Source: Cellulomonas sp. C5510
Lineage (GTDB): Bacteria > Actinomycetota > Actinomycetes > Actinomycetales > Cellulomonadaceae
NCBI RefSeq assembly: GCF_019797765.1
Contig: NZ_CP081862.1
Location: forward strand, 2,852,001 to 2,916,000
DNA length: 64,000 nt
Reading direction: 5' to 3'
The position numbers and the translations under genes are program-made. Each line of letters begins with the position of its first letter. Position 1 is the stretch's first letter. Below, piece after piece: positions 16,930 through 26,791 of the stretch. The notes under the pieces are model-generated. The model was not told the DNA's origin. It was given only the letters and a program-made list of their open reading frames with translations, and made no database searches.

Positions 16930-19134
16930 TCAGCGCACGGACATCACGGCGCCGCCCGAGACGAGTCGCCACGGCACGGGCTCGCAGATCGGGTTGCTGA
17001 TGCGGGCGGCGGCGGGCACCTCGACCCGCCAGGCCATCACCACCAGGTCGACGTCCCGCCAGTGCTCGGGCTCGAAGCCCTGCGGCAGGTAGGTGATGGT
17101 GCCGGTCTCCGTGGCCAGAGGCTCCAGCACCAGCCCCGAGTCCACCAGCCGGGCGTCGAGCGGCGCACCGCCGCGGAGCACGTCGAAGACGGTCACGGCC
17201 TCGGTCCCGGCGCACGACGCCGCGATCCGGATGTCGTTGCGACCTACCTGCTCGTCGGGCGCGAAGTCGGTCGACCGGTCCAGGTTCACCACCTCGAGCC
17301 CGAACGTGTACTCCAGCGGCCGCGCCAGTGCCGTCCACGTGTTCGGGAAGAAGTAGTCCTCGATCGCGTCGCCGCCGGCCGACGACCACAGCACGGGGTC
17401 GTCCCCCTGGGTCTCGGCGACGTCCGCCAGCCGCTGGGTCAGGTCGAACGCCCCGCCGAGGAACTCCCGGTCGTCCGCCGGGTCCAGCTGGGGCAGCGCG
17501 GCGGCGACGATCGCGCCCGCACTGCCGAGTGCCACGACTGCGGTGGCCGCTTCGCGCCCTCCCGCTGGGACCCGCGCGGCCCTCAGGCCCGCGCCGAGCA
17601 CCGCCAGCAGCTGGTGCAGCGCGACCGCCGCAAGCACCACGAGGCCCGGGTACACCTCGCTGAACAGGTAGCGGTCCCAGTACAGGTAGAAGGCGTGCTC
17701 GCGCGGTCTGCCCAGCCGTGCGTCCTGCAGCACCAGGTACAGCACGACCACGACGGCCTGCGCCAGCAGCACCGGTCGCGCCGACCCTTCGGGCAGCCAG
17801 CGCGAGGCAACCGTGCCGACGACGCCGCCGACGACGAGCCACAGACCCATCCTCTGCAGGATGATCCACGCGTCACCCTCCTCGGACGCGATCGCGACGA
17901 GGACGCCTGCCAGCAGCGTTCCCGCGACCGCGAACGCGGCCGTCTGGCCGGGGCGCCACGCGCGCGGGACACGGGCGCGGCGGCCCGTCTCCCGCTCCGT
18001 GAGCAGTCTCTCGCGCCGGGCGTCCGCCCGCGTCGCAAGCGCGCCGAGGCCCAGCACCACCAGGCAGCCGACCATGGTCAGCGTCACCACTCCGACGGCC
18101 GTGGCCCCTCGCGGGTGCAACGCCCCCAGCTCATCCATCTGCCGCAGCAGACCGGCCGGCAGGAACTCGGGCAGCTGCGTGCCGACGTAGTAGCGCCGGA
18201 TCTCAGCGATGCCGTACCAGTAGCTCACCGCCGCCGCGATGCCCGCCGTCGCGACCGCAGCCGCCCACGGCAGGGCCCAGCGCCGCCACGACCGCACCGC
18301 GAGCACCACGAGCAGCACCAGGACCAGCGGGAGCAGCACCAACGGCCCGTTCGCACGCAGCAGGCACAGCGCCACCAGCACGACGCCGCTGCCCACCACC
18401 GGCAAGAGCCAGCGCTCCTCCGACAGGGCGCGCTGGAGCAGCAGCAGCCACACCACCATCAGCGGCGCCACCAGCGCCTCGCTCACCGGGAACGACGAGA
18501 ACCACACGGGGTGCAGGCTCACCGCCACCACTGCCGCGGTCCCCAGCACGACCCACCGACCGACGCCCAGCTGGTGCAGGAGCCGCCCCATCCCGAGGAC
18601 CAGGAGCAGTCCCACCGCCGCCATACCCACGGTGGTGTGCTCGAACCCGAACAGCCGTGCCCCGACCGCCAGGTATGCCGGGAAGTACGGCGGCCAGCCC
18701 GCGTCGAGAGTCCCGGTCCGCACGAACTCGTTCGCCCAGTTCACGTAGGAGCCCATGTCGCCCACCCACGGCAGGAAGTTGACCTGCCGCAGGCGCAGCA
18801 GCCCGGCACCGGCAGCGACCGCCACCCAGCCGACCCCGGCGAGCACGCCCGCGACGGTCGGCCGCCCCGGGCGGACAGGCAACCCGGCCCCCCGCCGCCA
18901 CGCCACGGCCACCGCCGCCGCCAGCCACGCGACCGCGGGCAGCACCGCCCCCGCGGACCCCCACCACGCCCACAAGGTCACGCCCAACGGCACGACCACG
19001 AAGCCGAGCAGCGCCGCGTCGCAGACAGCCGCGACCCACCCGTCCCGCGCTCGCCGCAGCAGCAGCGCGAACGGCACGCCGGCGACGAAGAACACCGAGC
19101 CGAGGGCAGCGGTCGCCAGGGCAACGTCACGCAC
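16930..19134 (-). CDS. Polytopic GT-C-like membrane protein (734 aa)
   Basis: About 13 hydrophobic segments with a large first extracytoplasmic loop (QVNFLPWVGDMGSYVNWANE) whose acidic GDMGSY is positioned like the catalytic loop of GT-C glycosyltransferases, followed by GTLDAGWPPYFPAYL. The C-terminal 170 residues (from ADDREFLGGAF) are soluble and extracytoplasmic. No ribosome site is obvious before the GTG at 19134; a TAGGAT box lies about 70 nt upstream. It probably transfers a polyprenyl-phosphate-linked sugar outside the membrane, perhaps that made by the next GT2. The catalytic assignment is inferred from topology. Mannosyl or arabinosyl activity cannot be distinguished. Confidence 0.72.
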   Translation of the reverse strand: MRDVALATAALGSVFFVAGVPFALLLRRARDGWVAAVCDAALLGFVVVPLGVTLWAWWGSAGAVLPAVAWLAAAVAVAWRRGAGLPVRPGRPTVAGVLAGVGWVAVAAGAGLLRLRQVNFLPWVGDMGSYVNWANEFVRTGTLDAGWPPYFPAYLAVGARLFGFEHTTVGMAAVGLLLVLGMGRLLHQLGVGRWVVLGTAAVVAVSLHPVWFSSFPVSEALVAPLMVVWLLLLQRALSEERWLLPVVGSGVVLVALCLLRANGPLVLLPLVLVLLVVLAVRSWRRWALPWAAAVATAGIAAAVSYWYGIAEIRRYYVGTQLPEFLPAGLLRQMDELGALHPRGATAVGVVTLTMVGCLVVLGLGALATRADARRERLLTERETGRRARVPRAWRPGQTAAFAVAGTLLAGVLVAIASEEGDAWIILQRMGLWLVVGGVVGTVASRWLPEGSARPVLLAQAVVVVLYLVLQDARLGRPREHAFYLYWDRYLFSEVYPGLVVLAAVALHQLLAVLGAGLRAARVPAGGREAATAVVALGSAGAIVAAALPQLDPADDREFLGGAFDLTQRLADVAETQGDDPVLWSSAGGDAIEDYFFPNTWTALARPLEYTFGLEVVNLDRSTDFAPDEQVGRNDIRIAASCAGTEAVTVFDVLRGGAPLDARLVDSGLVLEPLATETGTITYLPQGFEPEHWRDVDLVVMAWRVEVPAAARISNPICEPVPWRLVSGGAVMSVR

Positions 19135-19202
19135 GGCTGAGGGGCTCCTCGACGTCGGTGGGGCGCGATCGCGCGGGGGTTGCGGCGCGAAGGGACCTCA
19201 CC

Positions 19203-19208
19203 ATCCTA
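19203..19208 (-). promoter_or_regulatory. -10 box TAGGAT upstream of the 734-aa membrane protein
   Basis: On the minus strand TAGGAT ends 68 nt before the GTG at 19134, between this gene and the stop of the acyltransferase at 19241. It would give a leader of about 60 nt and separates the two genes transcriptionally. Confidence 0.4.
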
Positions 19209-19240
19209 GGTGCGTCGTCCGAGTGACCTGCGTCCGACGC

Positions 19241-21319
19241 TCAGCGACGCCCCGCCAGCACGTCGGTCACGAAGTCGTAGAACAGCGGCGAGGCCGTCCG
19301 CCCGTACTCGTAGGTGAGATGCACCTGATCGGCGTAGACGCGGACGTTGCCGATGACCGACGGGCAGTCGCCGTCAACGCAGGCGTACGGCGTCACATCG
19401 AGCACGTGGACGTTGCCGGGGACCTCGACGCCCAGGATCTCGGCATCATCGCCATAGAGCCGCTCGCGCGGGAATACGCACCGGTCGTCCGTCGGGCAGA
19501 CGAAGTCGGCAGACGGCAGACCGGCGTTCGCGCGCACGGCGATCACGTCGGTCCCGAGCTCCTGGAGGGCCTCCCAACCTCCCACGTAGGACTCGGGTAC
19601 CCACTCAGCGGAACCGTCCGGCGCGAACGGACGCGAGTACGTGGTCACAACCAGGTCCGGCGGGTCCTCCCGCAACTCCTCGAGGACGAGGCCGTTCCAC
19701 CGCTCGCAGTTCCGCAGCGCCGCTTCTCCTGTGACGAACTCCGCGAGATCGTCGCCGAACGCGAACGGGCACCCGCCCCGGATATACGTCGTGACCGTCC
19801 AGCCGAGCTGGTCGGCGACCATGTGTACCGGAGCGTGCCAGGCCGCCGAGTGGGAGCTTCCGAGCAGGACCACGTCGCCGGTCGCCGCCCCGTACTCGGT
19901 GCGGTGGTCCCACAGGCACCAGAGGTGGTCACCGATCACCGGGCAGCCGTCCTCCGTGGCCTCCTCGGTCGCTTCCTCCTCGGCCTTCTTGCCGGGGACG
20001 GGGATCGCCGGCTTGCCGGCCGGGACCGGGTACGCCTCCGGATCGACCACCGACATCATGCCCGGGTAGTCGGTCAGCTCGGCGTTGGCCGCGAGTGTCG
20101 TGATCGACCGCTCCCAGTCGATGTCCTGCTTCGTCCCCCGACCCACTCCCACTGTCGCCACCGCCACCACCACGGCCGTCACCACCCCCACCGCCCGCCA
20201 CCGAGCAGGACGAGCACGCCAGCTCTGCCGGAGCGGCTGCTCGAGGAGGTGGTGCGTCGCGATGCTGAGCACCACCGAGACCGAGGCCGCCACGAGGGCT
20301 CCGGTGATTCCGAGCCGCGACTCGCGGGTCGCGAGGAGCCAGACCGACATCACCGGCCAGTGCCACAGGTACAGGGCGTAGGAGTACCGGCCGGCCGAGG
20401 CGAGGGGCCGAGCGCCGAGGAGCCGGTCGACCCCGTACCGGGTGGGCTCGGTGCCTGCGAGGATGATCGCGGCCGCAGCGACGAGCGGGACCAACGCCCG
20501 CGGGCCGGGGAACTGCGTGGTCCCGTCCACGAAGAGCCCGGCAAGGCACAGCACCACCAGTCCGGCCCACCCGAGCAGCACGCGGAGCCATCCGGGGATC
20601 AACAGCTGCCTCGCAGCGAGAGCCAGGAGGGCTCCGGCGAGGAACTCCCAGGCGCGGGCCACGGTGCTGAAGTACGCCGCCCGCTGGTCTAGAGCGACGA
20701 GCCACCAGCTGCCACCGATCGCGATCACGGTGACGAGGGCGACCGGTACGACCATCGACGACGCGTCACGCGGCCGCAGTCGCCGCCACGCGGCCGCGAC
20801 GGTCAGCAGGAGCCAGGGCGCGACGAGGAAGACCTGGGCCTGGACTGAGAGCGACCAGAAGTGCTGGAACGGGTTGAGGTAGGTCGAGGTCGCGCCGTAC
20901 TCGGTTCCGGAGAGATCAAGCCACCAGTTCTCGACGTAGGCGGCCGACGCCGTGAAGTCGCGGCCGAACGTCGCCATGTCACCGCGGCCCGCGACGCTGA
21001 GTGCCGCAACCCCGACCGCGGCGCAGACGAACCAGGCCAGGGGGACGAGCCGCCGCGCGGTTCGCCGGTAGAAGGCAGCGACGCCGAGCGCCTCGCCCTG
21101 CTCGGCACGTCGCGCGAGACCGCCGAGGACGAAGTAGCCGGAGATGAACAGGAAGACGTCGACTCCACCGGACACGCCCGCCTGCGCATAGTGGTAGACC
21201 ACCACGAGGAGGACGGCGACGATGCGCAGCCCCTCGATGTCGGCGCGGCGCCGGGTTCGAGACGGCCGCGACGAGGCGACGCCACAGGATTCCGGAGGAC
21301 CCGGCACTTCCTGCGGCAT
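19241..21319 (-). CDS. OatA-like O-acyltransferase (AT3 membrane domain plus SGNH domain)
   Basis: A 692-aa two-domain enzyme. Residues 25-390 form the ten-helix Acyl_transf_3 domain: RRADIEGLRIVAVLLVVVYH with the essential His, FLFISGYF, and the LYLWHWP motif near 335. A linker with Glu/Ala repeats precedes a C-terminal SGNH-like domain: block I VVLLGSSHSAAWH, GGCPF, and DQVHLTYEYG with the D-x-x-H catalytic pair. Such proteins O-acetylate cell-wall or exported glycans on the outer face. The ATG at 21319 (MPQEVPG) has GGGACGGGAC just upstream; an in-frame ATG at 21397 would add 26 residues. Convergent with nothing; divergent from rmlA. Confidence 0.88.
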   Translation of the reverse strand: MPQEVPGPPESCGVASSRPSRTRRRADIEGLRIVAVLLVVVYHYAQAGVSGGVDVFLFISGYFVLGGLARRAEQGEALGVAAFYRRTARRLVPLAWFVCAAVGVAALSVAGRGDMATFGRDFTASAAYVENWWLDLSGTEYGATSTYLNPFQHFWSLSVQAQVFLVAPWLLLTVAAAWRRLRPRDASSMVVPVALVTVIAIGGSWWLVALDQRAAYFSTVARAWEFLAGALLALAARQLLIPGWLRVLLGWAGLVVLCLAGLFVDGTTQFPGPRALVPLVAAAAIILAGTEPTRYGVDRLLGARPLASAGRYSYALYLWHWPVMSVWLLATRESRLGITGALVAASVSVVLSIATHHLLEQPLRQSWRARPARWRAVGVVTAVVVAVATVGVGRGTKQDIDWERSITTLAANAELTDYPGMMSVVDPEAYPVPAGKPAIPVPGKKAEEEATEEATEDGCPVIGDHLWCLWDHRTEYGAATGDVVLLGSSHSAAWHAPVHMVADQLGWTVTTYIRGGCPFAFGDDLAEFVTGEAALRNCERWNGLVLEELREDPPDLVVTTYSRPFAPDGSAEWVPESYVGGWEALQELGTDVIAVRANAGLPSADFVCPTDDRCVFPRERLYGDDAEILGVEVPGNVHVLDVTPYACVDGDCPSVIGNVRVYADQVHLTYEYGRTASPLFYDFVTDVLAGRR

Positions 21320-21540
21320 GTCCCGTCCCACACTCCCACCAGCTCGTCGTTCTGCAGGACTCCCGTGGACCCTGCACCGCGGTGGGCAGACACTCATCTA
21401 CCGTGCGGATGGGAGCGGTTCAGCAGGCTATCTCAGGACCGCTGGCAAGCCCGGGCCGCGACGCCCGATACCCCTGATCGGAGGCATCGGGGTTTCGAGT
21501 TGGTGCTCCCCGGCGCGTTCATGCGCCATGATGTGTGCCC
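21320..21540. promoter_or_regulatory. Intergenic region acyltransferase / rmlA
   Basis: A 221-nt gap between divergent genes. CATGAT (21527-21532) lies 8 nt before the rmlA ATG and is the likely, imperfect -10 of a leaderless transcript. No convincing minus-strand promoter, repeat or hairpin was seen for the acyltransferase. Part of the gap may code for its alternative N-terminus. Confidence 0.4.
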
Positions 21541-22401
21541 ATGCGCGGCATCATCCTGGCAGGGGGCTCCGGAACCCGGCTGCACCCCATCACCCTCGGC
21601 GTCAGCAAGCAGCTCGTCCCGGTCTACGACAAGCCGATGATCTACTACCCGCTGTCGACGCTGATGCTGGCCGGCATCAAGGACGTGCTCGTCATCACGA
21701 CGCCCCATGACGCGGAGCAGTTCCAGCGGCTGCTGGGCGACGGCTCGCAGTTCGGCATCTCCATCAGCTACACGGTCCAGGCCGAGCCCAACGGGCTCGC
21801 GCAGGCGTTCGTGCTCGGCGCGGACTTCGTCGGCGGCGACTCCGCCGCGCTCGTCCTCGGCGACAACATCTTCTACGGGCCCGGCCTCGGTTCCCAGCTC
21901 ACCCGGTTCGAGGCCATCGACGGCGCCGCCGTGTTCGCCTACCGGGTTGCCGACCCGACCGCTTACGGAGTAGTTGAGTTCGACGCCGACGGCCGAGCGC
22001 TCTCCCTCGAGGAGAAGCCAGCCCGGCCCAAGTCCTCGTACGCCGTGCCCGGCCTCTACTTCTACGACAACGACGTCGTCGCCGTCGCGCGCGACCTCGA
22101 GCCCTCCGCGCGCGGCGAGTACGAGATCACCGACATCAACCGCCACTACCTGGAGCAGGGCCGCCTCCAGGTCGAGGTCCTCCCCCGTGGCACCGCGTGG
22201 CTCGATACCGGCACGTTCGACTCCCTGGTCGAGGCATCCGACTTCGTGCGCACCATCGAGCACCGGCAGGGGCTCAAGGTCGGCGCGCCGGAGGAGGTCG
22301 CCTGGCGACGCGGGTTCCTCAGCGACGACGAGCTGCGCGTACGCGCCGAGAAGCTCGTCAAGTCGGGCTACGGCACCTACCTGCTCGGTCTCCTCGACTG
22401 A
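21541..22401 (+). CDS. rmlA: Glucose-1-phosphate thymidylyltransferase
   Basis: A 286-aa nucleotidyltransferase making dTDP-glucose from dTTP and glucose-1-P, the first step to dTDP-rhamnose and other dTDP-6-deoxysugars. The signature [18 protein letters not shown] at 8-25 binds the nucleotide; [46 protein letters not shown] and [12 protein letters not shown] are family blocks. Length is typical. The ATG at 21541 is preferred over an in-frame GTG at 21535. It heads a five-gene plus-strand set with the aminotransferase, two glycosyltransferases and an acetyltransferase, so here it may serve an amino-sugar branch as well as rhamnose. Confidence 0.96.
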   Translation: MRGIILAGGSGTRLHPITLGVSKQLVPVYDKPMIYYPLSTLMLAGIKDVLVITTPHDAEQFQRLLGDGSQFGISISYTVQAEPNGLAQAFVLGADFVGGDSAALVLGDNIFYGPGLGSQLTRFEAIDGAAVFAYRVADPTAYGVVEFDADGRALSLEEKPARPKSSYAVPGLYFYDNDVVAVARDLEPSARGEYEITDINRHYLEQGRLQVEVLPRGTAWLDTGTFDSLVEASDFVRTIEHRQGLKVGAPEEVAWRRGFLSDDELRVRAEKLVKSGYGTYLLGLLD

Positions 22402-22465
22402 CCGTGCCCGCACGCGGCACGCCCCGCGCAGATACCATCCCCACCACCCGACAGGCCACGATTCG

Positions 22466-23602
22466 ATGACCAGCCATCCCGTACTGCCCGAGCCGATCTA
22501 CGTCACTCGACCGCTCATCCCGGCGTGGGCGTCGATCGAGCCGGCGCTCCGGGCGGTATTCGAGTCGGGGACACTGACGAACATGGGCCCGTGGCACCAG
22601 CGGCTCGAGCAGCAGCTCCAGGAGCGTCTCGGGCACGGCCATCTCTCGCTCTGGAACAACGGGACGAACGCACTCCTCGGGATGCTCAGCCAGTTCGACC
22701 TGAGCGGTGAGGTCGTGGTCACGCCCTTCACCTTCCCCGCGACCGTCCACGCGATCGCCACCCTCGGTCTCACCCCGGTGTTCGCGGACGTCCGGGACGA
22801 CGACCTGACGCTCTCGGCCGAGAGCGTCAAGGAGCGCGTCACCGAGCAGACCAGCGCCGTCCTGGGCACCCACGTGTACGGGAACTTCTGCGACACCGTC
22901 GGTCTCGCGAAGGTGGCGAGCGAGGGCTCCCGCGAGCGACCGATCCGCGTCCTCTACGACGGCGCGCACATCTTCGGGCGCAAGGCGCCGGTGTTCGAGG
23001 ACGCCACCGAGATCGGTGATGCAACCATCCTGAGTTTCCACGCGACGAAGCTGTACCACACGGTCGAGGGCGGGGCGATCGTGACACCGGACGCCGACCA
23101 GCACCGGCGGTTCCGCACCGCTCGCAACTTCGGCATCCTCGGCGAGGAGCACAACACGGGCGTCGGCCTGAACGGCAAGATGAGCGAGGTCCACGCGGCC
23201 GTGGGAACGGTGGTCCTGGACCACCTGGACCAGGAGCTCCAGCGACGCGCCGATCTCGCCGCTCGGTACACCGAGCGCCTGCGCGACATCGAGGGAATCC
23301 GGATCCTGTCGGGCGACGGCACGTTCCACCAGTACATGACCATCCGGGTGGACGGCCGGATCCGGCCCGGGGGCCGGGACGTCCTTCGCCAGCGGCTGCT
23401 CGACCACAACGTGGTGAGCCGCAAGTACTTCTTCCCCCTGTGCTCCGACATCGACGTCTACCGGGACCTGCCTTCGGCGCGCGGTCTCGACGTCGCCGAG
23501 CGTGCTGCTCAGGAGTGCCTGGTGCTCCCGCTCTACGGGGACCTCCCCGCCTCGGTCGTCGACTACATCTGCGACCTCGTCGACGACTTCGCTGGAGAGT
23601 GA
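22466..23602 (+). CDS. DegT/DnrJ/EryC1/StrS-family sugar aminotransferase
   Basis: A 378-aa PLP-dependent enzyme that aminates a nucleotide-linked keto sugar. The PLP Lys is K195 in SFHATKLYHTVEGG; D165 in YDGAHIFG contacts the PLP ring nitrogen; TPFTFPATVHAI, FADVRDDDLTL and KYFFPLCSDIDVY are family blocks. The position between rmlA and a PglD/NeuD-type acetyltransferase suggests a 4-amino-4,6-dideoxyhexose: dTDP-viosamine (VioA-like) if it draws on RmlB product, or GDP-perosamine (PerA-like) if it uses the gmd product. Sequence inspection cannot decide. The ATG at 22466 follows a 64-nt gap. Visible GC is somewhat lower than the flanks. Confidence 0.9.
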   Translation: MTSHPVLPEPIYVTRPLIPAWASIEPALRAVFESGTLTNMGPWHQRLEQQLQERLGHGHLSLWNNGTNALLGMLSQFDLSGEVVVTPFTFPATVHAIATLGLTPVFADVRDDDLTLSAESVKERVTEQTSAVLGTHVYGNFCDTVGLAKVASEGSRERPIRVLYDGAHIFGRKAPVFEDATEIGDATILSFHATKLYHTVEGGAIVTPDADQHRRFRTARNFGILGEEHNTGVGLNGKMSEVHAAVGTVVLDHLDQELQRRADLAARYTERLRDIEGIRILSGDGTFHQYMTIRVDGRIRPGGRDVLRQRLLDHNVVSRKYFFPLCSDIDVYRDLPSARGLDVAERAAQECLVLPLYGDLPASVVDYICDLVDDFAGE

Positions 23603-23606
23603 GCAC

Positions 23607-25673
23607 GTGACCGACGCACCCGCGACCACAGCGGCGCCCGACATCTCGGTCCTCCTGGTCACGTACAACCACGAGGAGTACATCCTCGAGGCCCTCGACT
23701 CGATCGCGATGCAGCGCACCGAGCGCAGCGTCGAGGTGGTCGTCGCCGACGACAGCTCGACCGACAGCACGCGCTCGCTCGTCGAGGCGTGGGCGCTCCG
23801 GCACCCCGATGTGGCGCTCCGCGTCCTCGACGCCGAGCCGCGACTGGGCATCACCTCGAACTACTGGCGAGGATTCCGGTCGTGCCGCGGGGCGTACGTC
23901 GCCGTCCTCGAGGGCGACGACAGGTGGCTCGCGAGCGACAAGCTCGAGCTCCAGGCCGCTGCACTCGACTCGCGCGCCGACCTCGCGATGGTGGCGTGCC
24001 GCGTCGTGCTCTACGACACGGAGGCGCGCAACGGGCAGGTCCTCCCGCTGATCGGGTTCGACCGACACCTGACCGTGCTCTCGGACGACGAGATCGCCCG
24101 GGCCAACTGGTTCGCTACGTTCAGCGCCTGCATGTACCGGCGGACCGCGCTGTGGCGCATCTCTCCGGCGGTGTTCGAGGTGACGAGCTTCGACTGGGCG
24201 ATCAACATGGCCGTCACCGAGTTCGGAGACGCAGCGCTCCTCCCGCAGGCCATGACGATGTACCGCACGCACTCGGGCGGGCACTGGTCGGGCAAGAGCG
24301 AGATCGACCGGCTCGAGCAGATCCACGGGCTCATCCCGACGTACATGGACCTGTTCGGCCGCCGCTTGAACCGCGCGCTCAACAGGCACCTCCGGGACAT
24401 CGAGGCGCAGATCGTCGCCGTGCGCGACCTGCCGTCCGGAGGCAGCACAGGTGAGCCGGATGACTTCGGCTACAGCGCACCCGCTGTGACCGCCGCACCG
24501 CCGACCGTGTCGGTCGTGATGGCTTCGTACAACCACGCCGACTTCGTCGAGCACTCGATCAACTCCGTGCTCGACCAGACCTACGGCGACTTCGAGCTGC
24601 TCATCGTGGACGACGGCTCGGCGGACGCCACCTGGCGTCGTATCCAGACGATCAGCGACCCACGCATCCGTGCGTACCGGCTCGGCCAGAACCAGGGCGG
24701 TGCCGCGGCCCTGAACTACGGCATCCAGGAGGCGCGCGGCGAGTTCGTCGCGGTGATCAACTCGGACGACATGTGGCATCCGGACAAGCTCGCCCGGCAG
24801 CTTGAGGTGTTCGCGGAGCGACCGGAGCTGGGAGCCGTCTTCACCAGCGCTCGGTTCGTCGACGAGTCAGGCGCGCCGATGCCGGCGACGGAGATCCTCC
24901 CGTGGCACGACGTGTTCCGCGCCCGGAACCGGTCGCAGGGGCGCTGGCTCCGGCACTTCTTCGAGCAGGGCAACCTGCTGTGCCACCCCAGCGTGCTGAT
25001 CCGCAGGTCGTTCTACCTGGCACATGGCCTGTACGACAACCGGCTCCGGCAGCTCCCCGACCTCGACATGTGGGTCCGTCTGGTCAAGCACCACCCGATC
25101 CACGTGATCGACAACGAGGACCTCGTGCTGTTCCGTGTGCTGACCCAGGGCCGCAACACGAGCGCGGTCAGCGACGTCACGGTCGCCCGCACGTACCGCG
25201 AGCACCTGATCGTCATGGAACGCTTCTTCGAGGACTGCCCCGACGGCGTCCTGGTGGACGGGTTCGGCGACGTGATGCGTCGCGCTACGTTCTCCTCCCC
25301 GCAGGAGCGGGCGATCGCGGAGATGCTCCTCTGGCTCAACACCTCGTGCCCGATGCAGGAGATCAACCGCTCCTTCGGCATGCGCACCCTCTACGAGCTG
25401 CTCGGGGACGAGAAGACAGCGCGGCTGCTGAAAGCCCAGGAAGGCATCACCGACCAGACGTTCCACGCCCAGACGGGCTCGCTGGACGCCTTCGACCGTG
25501 CGGGGAGCCAGCCGTGGACCGTACTGTCGTCGCCGCTCGCGGTCGCTCCGCTCCTCGCCGACCGCGCGACGACACGCACCCTGGTCAAGATCATCAAGAA
25601 GCGCATGCAGGACACGCGCGTACGGGACTGGCCGGCTCGGGCCAGAATCCACCTGCAGCGCGGGGAGGCGTGA
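23607..25673 (+). CDS. Tandem two-domain GT2 glycosyltransferase (688 aa)
   Basis: Two complete GT-A domains in one chain. Domain 1 (residues 12-235): ISVLLVTYNHEEYILEALDS, VVADDSSTDST, LEGDDRWL, with a conserved TYNHEE start. Domain 2 (about 298-535): VSVVMASYNHADFVEHSIN, LIVDDGSADATW, INSDDMWHPDKLA. Both keep the DD nucleotide site and a DD metal site, so both may be active and add two sugars in sequence. A 150-residue C-terminal helical region follows. The GTG at 23607 lies 4 nt after the aminotransferase stop with GGAGAG upstream, so it belongs to the same operon. Confidence 0.88.
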   Translation: MTDAPATTAAPDISVLLVTYNHEEYILEALDSIAMQRTERSVEVVVADDSSTDSTRSLVEAWALRHPDVALRVLDAEPRLGITSNYWRGFRSCRGAYVAVLEGDDRWLASDKLELQAAALDSRADLAMVACRVVLYDTEARNGQVLPLIGFDRHLTVLSDDEIARANWFATFSACMYRRTALWRISPAVFEVTSFDWAINMAVTEFGDAALLPQAMTMYRTHSGGHWSGKSEIDRLEQIHGLIPTYMDLFGRRLNRALNRHLRDIEAQIVAVRDLPSGGSTGEPDDFGYSAPAVTAAPPTVSVVMASYNHADFVEHSINSVLDQTYGDFELLIVDDGSADATWRRIQTISDPRIRAYRLGQNQGGAAALNYGIQEARGEFVAVINSDDMWHPDKLARQLEVFAERPELGAVFTSARFVDESGAPMPATEILPWHDVFRARNRSQGRWLRHFFEQGNLLCHPSVLIRRSFYLAHGLYDNRLRQLPDLDMWVRLVKHHPIHVIDNEDLVLFRVLTQGRNTSAVSDVTVARTYREHLIVMERFFEDCPDGVLVDGFGDVMRRATFSSPQERAIAEMLLWLNTSCPMQEINRSFGMRTLYELLGDEKTARLLKAQEGITDQTFHAQTGSLDAFDRAGSQPWTVLSSPLAVAPLLADRATTRTLVKIIKKRMQDTRVRDWPARARIHLQRGEA

Positions 25674-25678
25674 ACGAC

Positions 25679-26791
25679 GTGGCCGCTCGTGCGCCCCGGA
25701 CCGTGATCCTCGACGACCACTTTCCGACGCTCTCGTCCGGATTCCGGCTCGCCGAGTTCACCGAGCTGATGCGTGCGGGGCTCGTCGACGAGGTGCTGAC
25801 CACGATGGGCCCCTTCGACGAGGTGCTCGCGCCGTTCGCCGAGCGCTACCCCGAGCTCGCGCATCGGGTCCGGCCCTACAGCCCGGACCTGATGTCCGGC
25901 TACGACCAGGCCTACATCGTCTTCCTCAACAACGCGAACTACTACCTCGAAGCGCTCGAGGACGCCCGGCTGCCGTTCGTGCTCACCCTCTTCCCCGGCG
26001 GCGGTCTAGACGGCTCCGAGGAGTGCCGGTCCAAGCTCCGACGAGTGCTCGGGTCCCCGTTGCTCCGGCACGTGCTCACCACACAGCCGAGAGTGAGCGA
26101 GCTGGTCAGTTCGGAGTTCCCGGACGTGCCGCAGACGTTGCTCTCCGGTCTCTTCGCGAGCCCCGGCTACTTCGTGCCGGGTGCCGGGACGCGCGAGAAC
26201 TACTACGGGTCGTCGAAGGAGACGCTCGACCTGTGCTTCGTCGCGCACAAGTACTCCACCACCGGTGCCGATAAGGGGTTCCCCGTCTTCGTCGAGACGA
26301 TCAACGAGCTCCGACGGCACGGTCTGCCCGCGCGAGGACACATCGTGGGCGAGTTCACCGCGGAGGACGTCGAGGCGGTCGGGGACGCCACACACATCGC
26401 CACCTACGGAGTCCTCGACTCGGACCAGCTCCGTCAGTTCTACGGGGGCATGGATGCGATCGTGTCGCCGAACGTCCCCGGTGTGCTGTCGACGGGCGCC
26501 TTCGACGGGTTCCCCCTCGCGTCGTGCGTCGAGGGCGCACTGTGCGGGGTCGCCATGATCGTGAGCGACGAGCTGCACCAGAACCGCTTCCTGCGCGACG
26601 GACGGGATGCGCTGATCGTCTCCCCCACGAGCAAGGCCGTCGTCGACAGGATCGAGCGGGTGCTGCTGGAACGCGACGGCATCAGGCGGATCGCGCGGTC
26701 GGGTCTGCGAGTCGTGAGGTATGTCTACTCCCCGGGCCGCCAGCTCGATCTGCGCGCGCCCGTGCTCGCCAGAGTGGCGGAGTCCGTGTGA
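25679..26791 (+). CDS. GT-B-type glycosyltransferase (GT4-like)
   Basis: A 370-aa protein, most similar in pattern to family-4 enzymes: an N-terminal acceptor part (TVILDDHFPTLSSGFRLAEF) and a C-terminal donor part (LDLCFVAHKYSTTGADKGFPVFVETINEL, IVGEFTAEDV, FYGGMDAIVSPN, GFPLASCVEGALCGVAMIVS), where the last block stands for the usual E-x7-E. A GGAGG ribosome site lies 10 nt before the GTG at 25679; an in-frame GTG at 25670 overlaps the upstream stop (GTGA) but sits only 1 nt from GGAGG. Its 3' end overlaps the acetyltransferase start by 4 nt. The sugar is unknown, presumably one made by this operon. Confidence 0.8.
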   Translation: MAARAPRTVILDDHFPTLSSGFRLAEFTELMRAGLVDEVLTTMGPFDEVLAPFAERYPELAHRVRPYSPDLMSGYDQAYIVFLNNANYYLEALEDARLPFVLTLFPGGGLDGSEECRSKLRRVLGSPLLRHVLTTQPRVSELVSSEFPDVPQTLLSGLFASPGYFVPGAGTRENYYGSSKETLDLCFVAHKYSTTGADKGFPVFVETINELRRHGLPARGHIVGEFTAEDVEAVGDATHIATYGVLDSDQLRQFYGGMDAIVSPNVPGVLSTGAFDGFPLASCVEGALCGVAMIVSDELHQNRFLRDGRDALIVSPTSKAVVDRIERVLLERDGIRRIARSGLRVVRYVYSPGRQLDLRAPVLARVAESV